DNA of 33,485 nucleotides from Flavobacterium sp. CF136 (GTDB taxonomy: Bacteria; Bacteroidota; Bacteroidia; Flavobacteriales; Flavobacteriaceae), in the NCBI RefSeq assembly GCF_000282055.1, contig NZ_AKJZ01000024.1:1-33485 (forward strand), in the 5' to 3' direction. Positions 29,101 to 33,485 of the stretch are shown here, piece by piece. The position numbers and the translations under genes are program-made. Below the pieces are notes generated by a model that saw nothing but the letters and a program-made list of their open reading frames with translations, did not search any database and was not told where the DNA came from. The number at the start of each line of letters is the position of its first letter. Position 1 is the stretch's first letter.

Positions 29101-30489
29101 GGCCACCCAAAGATTACCATTTTTGTCGTTCATCAGGCTCCGGACGTTTTGCTTTTTGCCATCACCCGATGAGTGTAAGTTTAATGTTGAAAAATTACGA
29201 TTATTAAAAGTTATCAGGTCTAATCCCTGCTTGAATGAACAAAACCACAGATTGCCTAATTTGTCAAACATTGCTGTATGCATCACATCAGAAACTGTCT
29301 CTTTTGATTCCTTAATACATCTGATTATAGAAGATAATTTGTTCTGTTTTTCATCCCAATATGAAAATGGCCCTTTATGTGACTGAATCCAGACTGTTCC
29401 GTGAGGCGAAGTAAGCAGAAAACTTTTCTGCTCTGCACCAACCACAGGAGGACCACTGGAATCAACCTCCATATGTTTTAACTTTCCGGTAACCAAATCG
29501 AATTGATATACACCTGAATTTGGCGTTTCAAACCAAAACTGACGTGAATGGGTCACTCCTAAATAATTAACTTTCTCGCCAGGAAAACCGGGTAACGTTT
29601 TACTATTATAAAAATCCAGTTTACCGGTCTTTATGTCATAAAAATAAAATCCCTGCCCTCTCGTTATTATCAGCACTTTGCTATTAGCCACAAGCTTTAT
29701 TAGAGCAATATCCTCCTTTATACCCAGATCGAAATCAAAGAAAGTACTGGATTTTTTAGTGTAACGTGTAAATTTGCCTTTCTCGCCTCCAAACCATATA
29801 TCATCTCCTGTTTCCAGAACAGAATTGAATGAATAAGACTTTCCTGAATGTCCGGGCATATTTAAAAAGAAATATTCCGGGGCAGTACCCGATTTATTTA
29901 ATCGACAAATGCCGGCATCAGTTAAAAACCAGGTTGTTCCCAAAGTATCTTCAAAAGCATCCCGAATTATGCCACAATGTTTTGCGGGGTCAAAAGTAAT
30001 CTTTCGAATTTGTTTATTATTTTGAAAAGCGATCAGGAAATTTTTGTCTTCAGGAAACAGCCATACTCTTCCGGATGGCATTACTTTAAACTTTTGAAGG
30101 GCAGTATTGGAAGATTTAAGAAATTTTTCCTCAATTGGAGAATGAAATTTTAGCTGATGTGTATCGAAGTAATAAATATCATTTTTTTCAGACTGAATCC
30201 AAATCCGTCCTTTTTTATCAAACTTAAATTTAGATACCCGATTCGACATTAAGTCTAATGAGGTTCCCTTCTCTACCTTAAAATTTTGAAAAGTATTTCC
30301 GTCATAACGAATCAGGCCATTGAAAGTTCCCAGCCAAATGAATCCCTTTTCATCTTGTTGAATACCAAGAATACGTGATTGACTTAACTTTAGATCATTT
30401 GAAAAATGAGTCAAAATGCCGGATGGCTGAGACGTACAAAGTGTACAAATCAAATAAAGAAAAATTACAAATATGTTTCGTTTCAACAT
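26149..30489 (-). CDS. Hybrid two-component system regulator (HTCS) of the pectin locus
   Basis: 1,446 residues, all phosphorelay parts in one chain. Signal peptide about 1-20; a periplasmic sensor made of two seven-bladed Reg_prop-type propellers, about 25-770 (repeats such as FIWLGTFNGLIRYDG and RIWIGTRGNGLF); a Y_Y_Y domain about 780-885; one transmembrane helix about 893-912; HisKA with phosphoacceptor H943 (ISHEIRTPLT); HATPase about 1045-1150 (NLLSNAFKY, DNGPGIS, STGIGLSIV); a receiver with D1243 (ISDIMMPHMDG) and K1295; and an AraC-type helix-turn-helix about 1345-1446. HTCS proteins bind a specific oligosaccharide in the periplasm and activate nearby SusCD operons. Here the neighbouring operon at 25130 and the divergent GH3 are the expected targets. 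The acidic linker at 1157-1190 is long. The stop codon touches a dispersed repeat, so the last residues may have been set by its insertion, though the RRQFR end looks normal. Confidence 0.96.
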   Translation of the reverse strand: MLKRNIFVIFLYLICTLCTSQPSGILTHFSNDLKLSQSRILGIQQDEKGFIWLGTFNGLIRYDGNTFQNFKVEKGTSLDLMSNRVSKFKFDKKGRIWIQSEKNDIYYFDTHQLKFHSPIEEKFLKSSNTALQKFKVMPSGRVWLFPEDKNFLIAFQNNKQIRKITFDPAKHCGIIRDAFEDTLGTTWFLTDAGICRLNKSGTAPEYFFLNMPGHSGKSYSFNSVLETGDDIWFGGEKGKFTRYTKKSSTFFDFDLGIKEDIALIKLVANSKVLIITRGQGFYFYDIKTGKLDFYNSKTLPGFPGEKVNYLGVTHSRQFWFETPNSGVYQFDLVTGKLKHMEVDSSGPPVVGAEQKSFLLTSPHGTVWIQSHKGPFSYWDEKQNKLSSIIRCIKESKETVSDVMHTAMFDKLGNLWFCSFKQGLDLITFNNRNFSTLNLHSSGDGKKQNVRSLMNDKNGNLWVASRSEKIAIFDSQKQKIGLLGSDGSLSNGSPGWGADIYSMMQDANGRIWIGTRGNGLFCLTPGGQSFKYKVNHYKYNEKDIYSINSDDIYKIFQASNGRIYVATWGGGINLIRQSNNGLRFINHKNELKNYPIKNADKVRSVVENKEHELFFISSYKLFSFSPENKSPDKIQFKEFSQVSGNDILDILITSDNRLALATNGKGLILADLDKQGQLKVKSIWNKNIAFPIEGVVALQEDKLGKIWLMSDNQVVRFDPKKNSAETFPELKSIIGTEIFSEATKCRLSNGEIVVGYSDGALYLNPEAIKPFQFKPYLAISGFSVNDKQLHEINPETPGNPDLIKEVTLEHNQNFFRVQISALDYIKNENIVYRYKLEGVDKQWNYLKGGQSINYTNLDRGKYTLIVSSTNGHNLWANNERRIEITIRPSIWGTNVAYFCYLLLAIGLFLVVRRAIATILKLRNDVKLQKQMSELKLKFFTDISHEIRTPLTMITAPLEIMLSDNDIKHSVKDQLRIIEKHSNKLLNLVNQILDLRRIQDRKLVVSEINLGEFAAKICENFSEMSVQRNIQLKLNISDSKPVVWADPDSLDKILVNLLSNAFKYCHKGDTVQVEVEESEKQVVLKVIDNGPGISPILQKRLFIRFSNYNENPYNPSTGIGLSIVKDLADKHGADILVDSVPGKGSSFQICFLKGYKHFTEDVDILFEEDEADLVNDVRFESEPDLVPFEEAEKEMPVGLIVEDDPELRGFIVSVLEKEYTIYVAENGVEGNLKAAELSPDFIISDIMMPHMDGIEMLKLIRDNFATSHIPVILLSAKTAIESKLEGMEYGADDYITKPFNVSFLKARVKNVLEQRLRLQHLYSTGNMTEISEKEPLQISNKDHKFMFQVIKLVKENMSKSDFSVDELGKLMCMSRASFFNKLKSITGVSPVVFIRDMRLNEAAELIKNEDLLIKEICFEVGFNDLKYFGKCFRAKFSCTPAEYRRQFR

Positions 30490-30517
30490 TTATATTTTTA
30501 TTAGCATAAGCAAAGCA

Positions 30518-30525
30518 CAAAAATA
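30518..30525 (-). promoter_or_regulatory. Putative -7 promoter element of the HTCS gene
   Basis: Minus-strand TATTTTTG matches TAnnTTTG, 28 bp ahead of the HTCS start codon, which would give a very short leader. No good -33 element is seen. Motif-based only. Confidence 0.3.
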
Positions 30526-30694
30526 TCAAAATTCTTTTCCTAACCTAAAATACACCCTGTCAGTAGCTAAATACCACCCCTTAAATAGTGTTTTGTACCC
30601 TTTTTATGTATTATGCAAAAATTAAAAACGTAACGGCAAGCTTTACAACGTCCTTTAAATAGCAATTTATCCCAGGCTGGGCGATATAAACATT

Positions 30695-30702
30695 TAATTT
30701 TG
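30695..30702 (+). promoter_or_regulatory. Putative -7 promoter element of the GH3 gene
   Basis: TAATTTTG matches TAnnTTTG, 93 bp before ATG 30796. A -33 TTTG is missing, so activation by the HTCS is plausible. The 306-bp divergent spacer 30490-30795 contains no supported gene; any HTCS operator would be here, but no direct repeat stands out. Confidence 0.3.
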
Positions 30703-30795
30703 TACTTAGAAAAGTAATGAATTATTCCATAATCTTTTAGATTAAAAAAAATCATTACCAAAAAAACTATAACCTAAATATTTCAGGAAAACTCA

Positions 30796-33411
30796 ATGAG
30801 AAAAGTATATTGTCTCGTGTTTATGCTAAACTTTCTGGCACTAAACACTTTCGCACAGGAAAACTTCGCGTTTAAGAATCCAAATTTAACAACCGAACAG
30901 CGTGTTGATGATCTCGTATCCAGAATGTCCATAGATGAAAAAATCAGTCAATTGATGGATTCCTCACCTGCCATAGAACGCCTTGGCGTACCGGAATACA
31001 ATTGGTGGAACGAATCGTTACATGGTGTTGCCCGTGCGGGATACGCAACTGTTTTTCCACAATCTATTTCAATCGCTTCATCCTGGGACCGTCAATTAAT
31101 TTTTGATGTTGCAAATGTTATTTCCGATGAAGCCCGTGCCAAACATCACGAATATCTGAGACGAGGGCAACACGGTATGTATCAGGGATTAACATTCTGG
31201 TCACCTAATGTCAACATTTTCCGTGACCCCCGCTGGGGCCGCGGGCACGAAACTTATGGCGAAGATCCTTTTCTTACCGGACAACTAGGACTTAAATACG
31301 TCAATGGCCTTCAGGGTACCAATGAGAAATACCTAAAAGTTATTGCCACAGCCAAACATTATGCAGTTCATTCAGGCCCGGAGCCATCCCGTCACCTGTT
31401 CAATGCTGAAACCAGTGATATTGATCTTTACGAAACTTATCTTCCTGCTTTCCGTACTTTGGTAAAAGAAGGTCATGTTTATTCAGTAATGGGAGCCTAT
31501 AACCGCTTTCGGGGAGAATCATGCAGTGCCAGCCCGTTTCTGTTCAATATCCTTCGAAATGTTTGGGGATTTGACGGTTATATTGTATCAGACTGCGGCG
31601 CTGTCACTGATATCTGGAAATATCACAAAATTACCGGCGATGCGGCTACAGCTTCTGCTTTGGCCTTAAAAGACGGTTTAGATTTGGAGTGTGGAAGCAG
31701 TTTTAAATCATTAAAAGAAGCCATTGACCGCAAGTTAATTAGTGAGGCCGATATTGACATTGCCGTAAAACGTTTGTTTACTGCCCGTTTTAAATTAGGT
31801 ATGTTTGATCCTGAAGAAATAGTATCCTATGCACAGATTCCATATTCGGTAAACAACAATTCAGCTCACGACTGGCTGGCTCGGGTAGCTTCTCAAAAAA
31901 GTATTGTTCTTTTGAAAAATCAGAATAATACACTTCCGCTTTCCAGGGATATCAAAACGGTTGCCGTAATAGGACCAAATGCAAATGATGTACAGTCATT
32001 ATGGGGAAATTACAGTGGTGTTCCCAGCAACCCAATAACAGTTTTAAAAGGGATTCAAAACAAACTTGAGCCGAACACCAAAGTGCTGTATGCAAAAGGA
32101 ACAGATCTTGCAAAAGGTGTTCCGGCAATGAAAGTTGTTCCATCAATTTACCTTCAAAACGAAAACGGAATACAAGGCTTAACCGGAGAATATTTTGACA
32201 ATACGGAATGGCAGGGAAAACCGCTTTTTACCCGTATTGATGACACTATAGATTTTCATTGGGACATTGATACTCCTGACCCTCGTTTGAAAATGGGAAA
32301 CTATAGTGTAAAATGGACCGGTTATATTATTGCACCAAAAACCGGAACTTACAACATTTCTGAATGGTCTAAACCCTTTATGACTATCGAAATCGAAACA
32401 GGAAAAACATCAGGGGGAAAAAATAACCATCATCCCCGAATTCGTCCACAGAAAATTGAACTGGAAGCCGAAAAAAAATACAAAATAACGGTCAAATACC
32501 AAAACTTCTATGGCGATGCAATCGCACAGCTTTTATGGGCTGAACCACAAGAAAACGTGTTACAGGAAGCTGTTCAGGTTGCCGGTCAGGCAGACGCTAT
32601 AGTTCTGGTATTGGGACTAAATGAACGTCTGGAAGGTGAAGAAATGAAAGTCGAAGCGGATGGTTTTGAAGGTGGAGATCGTACCAGTCTTGACTTACCG
32701 TCTAATCAGGAAGAACTGATGAAAGCGATGACAGCAACCGGAAAACCAGTCATCTTAGTTTTAATAAACGGAAGTGCACTCTCCATAAATTGGGCAAATG
32801 ATCATGTCCCGGCAATTTTAACTGCCGGATATCCGGGTCAACAAGGTGGTAATGCAATTGCTGATGTACTTTTTGGTGACTACAATCCAGCAGGCCGACT
32901 ACCGGTTACATATTATAAATCAACAGAGCAGCTTCCGGCTTTCGAAAACTATGATATGAAAGGCCGTACGTATCGTTATTTTCAAAAGAAACCTCTTTAT
33001 CCTTTTGGATTTGGTTTAAGCTATACCAAATTTAAATACAGTAACTTAAAACTCCCAACGAATGTTACTCCTGAAAAAGACTTTGAAATATTGGTTGACG
33101 TGACGAATATTGGAGAACGTGACGGAGACGAAGTCATTGAATTGTACCTAAAAGATGAAAAAGCGTCTACTCCACGCCCGATATTGCAATTAGAGGGATT
33201 CGAGCGTGTTAACCTAAAAAAAGGGGAAACAAAAACGGTTCGTTTTACAATCACTCCAAGACAGCTATCCTTAATAAATAAAAAGGGACAGCGTGTAATA
33301 GAACCGGGATGGTTTACGATCTCTGTGGGAGGAAAACAACCCGATGGTTCTGAAGACACACAAAATGGAAGATTCAATGTGACTGGTAAGACAGTGTTAT
33401 TGGAGAGATAG
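30796..33411 (+). CDS. GH3 exo-β-glycosidase with PA14 insert
   Basis: 871 residues. Signal peptide 1-20 (cleavage LNTFA/QE); GH3 N-terminal TIM barrel about 30-340; a GH3 C-terminal α/β sandwich from about 365, interrupted by a PA14 domain about 455-585 (GLTGEYFDNTEWQG to IAQLLWAEP); and a fibronectin III-like domain about 785-860. The nucleophile is D266 in GYIVSDCGAV; the acid/base is probably a glutamate in LNERLEGEE (608-616). The NWWNESLHGVAR motif (69-80) is typical of GH3 β-xylosidases and related enzymes. It removes terminal sugars from the non-reducing end. In this pectin setting, xylose on xylogalacturonan is a sensible guess, but glucose cannot be excluded. It has no T9SS tail or lipobox, so it is likely periplasmic. 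It is divergent from the HTCS gene and probably under its control, and ends at a copy of the dispersed repeat. Confidence 0.93.
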   Translation: MRKVYCLVFMLNFLALNTFAQENFAFKNPNLTTEQRVDDLVSRMSIDEKISQLMDSSPAIERLGVPEYNWWNESLHGVARAGYATVFPQSISIASSWDRQLIFDVANVISDEARAKHHEYLRRGQHGMYQGLTFWSPNVNIFRDPRWGRGHETYGEDPFLTGQLGLKYVNGLQGTNEKYLKVIATAKHYAVHSGPEPSRHLFNAETSDIDLYETYLPAFRTLVKEGHVYSVMGAYNRFRGESCSASPFLFNILRNVWGFDGYIVSDCGAVTDIWKYHKITGDAATASALALKDGLDLECGSSFKSLKEAIDRKLISEADIDIAVKRLFTARFKLGMFDPEEIVSYAQIPYSVNNNSAHDWLARVASQKSIVLLKNQNNTLPLSRDIKTVAVIGPNANDVQSLWGNYSGVPSNPITVLKGIQNKLEPNTKVLYAKGTDLAKGVPAMKVVPSIYLQNENGIQGLTGEYFDNTEWQGKPLFTRIDDTIDFHWDIDTPDPRLKMGNYSVKWTGYIIAPKTGTYNISEWSKPFMTIEIETGKTSGGKNNHHPRIRPQKIELEAEKKYKITVKYQNFYGDAIAQLLWAEPQENVLQEAVQVAGQADAIVLVLGLNERLEGEEMKVEADGFEGGDRTSLDLPSNQEELMKAMTATGKPVILVLINGSALSINWANDHVPAILTAGYPGQQGGNAIADVLFGDYNPAGRLPVTYYKSTEQLPAFENYDMKGRTYRYFQKKPLYPFGFGLSYTKFKYSNLKLPTNVTPEKDFEILVDVTNIGERDGDEVIELYLKDEKASTPRPILQLEGFERVNLKKGETKTVRFTITPRQLSLINKKGQRVIEPGWFTISVGGKQPDGSEDTQNGRFNVTGKTVLLER

Positions 33412-33424
33412 TATTTTATAATTT

Positions 33425-33485
33425 TAACCCGTTGGGTGTAATTATTTTCAACACACTTCGACTCTCCGCTCAGTGCAGGCTAGAA
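33425..33485 (-). repeat. Dispersed intergenic repeat, long form, at window edge
   Basis: Inverted copy of 10021-10080: TAACCCGTT, an ATTATTTT block, ACACACTTCGACT, CCGCTCAGTGCAGGCTAGAA, with two extra bases (CT) inside the core and one extra C before it. It starts 13 bp behind the GH3 stop and may continue past the window. Confidence 0.8.

Noticed and set aside
30567..30761. Minus-strand 64-codon frame in the HTCS-GH3 spacer
   Set aside because: No recognisable family or signal, and it occupies the divergent promoter region; treated as a chance frame.
10021..33485. CRISPR array made of the CTGAGCGGAGTCGAAG repeats
   Set aside because: Copies are far apart, irregularly spaced, in both orientations, and have no spacer pattern or cas genes.

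Overview
The window looks like a chromosomal segment of a Bacteroidota bacterium, most likely Flavobacterium or a close relative. The signs are AT-rich DNA, a SusC/SusD pair, a 1,446-residue hybrid two-component regulator, C-terminal type IX secretion (T9SS) sorting domains, lipoproteins with acidic residues after the lipobox cysteine, and TAnnTTTG promoter-like motifs. No RNA gene, CRISPR array or complete insertion sequence was found.

Left part (1-7380): a catalase-peroxidase gene (katG, minus strand) with its terminator. Next is an accessory stretch: a UvrD/FBH1-like helicase broken by one extra A in its Walker A codons, a small gene cut by a 223-bp palindromic element, a half copy of that element, and two small membrane or lipoprotein genes. 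An AraC-family regulator and a secreted PEBP-family protein follow, ending at a strong terminator.

Central part (7394-25130, all minus strand): a pectin utilisation locus. In transcription order it has a 32-residue lipoprotein-like leader ORF, a lipoprotein of unknown fold, SusC, SusD, a DUF4957/DUF5123-type surface lipoprotein, a GH43, a GH28, a large CE8 pectin methylesterase and a second GH28. The CE8 and the distal GH28 share a nearly identical CBM6 front end and carry T9SS tails, so they are probably secreted to the surface or medium. The GH43 and the proximal GH28 carry only plain signal peptides. The model is demethylation and hydrolysis of homogalacturonan outside the cell, SusCD import, then periplasmic trimming by GH28, GH43 and GH3. 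A decayed T9SS tail related to the CE8 tail lies just beyond the last gene.

Right part (25131-33485): a repeat-rich gap holding a small GIY-YIG nuclease gene, then the hybrid two-component regulator (minus) that probably senses pectin oligosaccharides, and a divergent GH3 with a PA14 insert (plus).

An intergenic repeat family with the core CTGAGCGGAGTCGAAG recurs around the locus, flanks the proximal GH28, surrounds the GIY-YIG gene, touches the stop codon of the regulator and ends the window. The most notable items are this repeat family and its GIY-YIG neighbour, the REPIN-like palindromic element, the helicase frameshift, the decayed T9SS tail, and the little-understood lipoproteins of the pectin locus.
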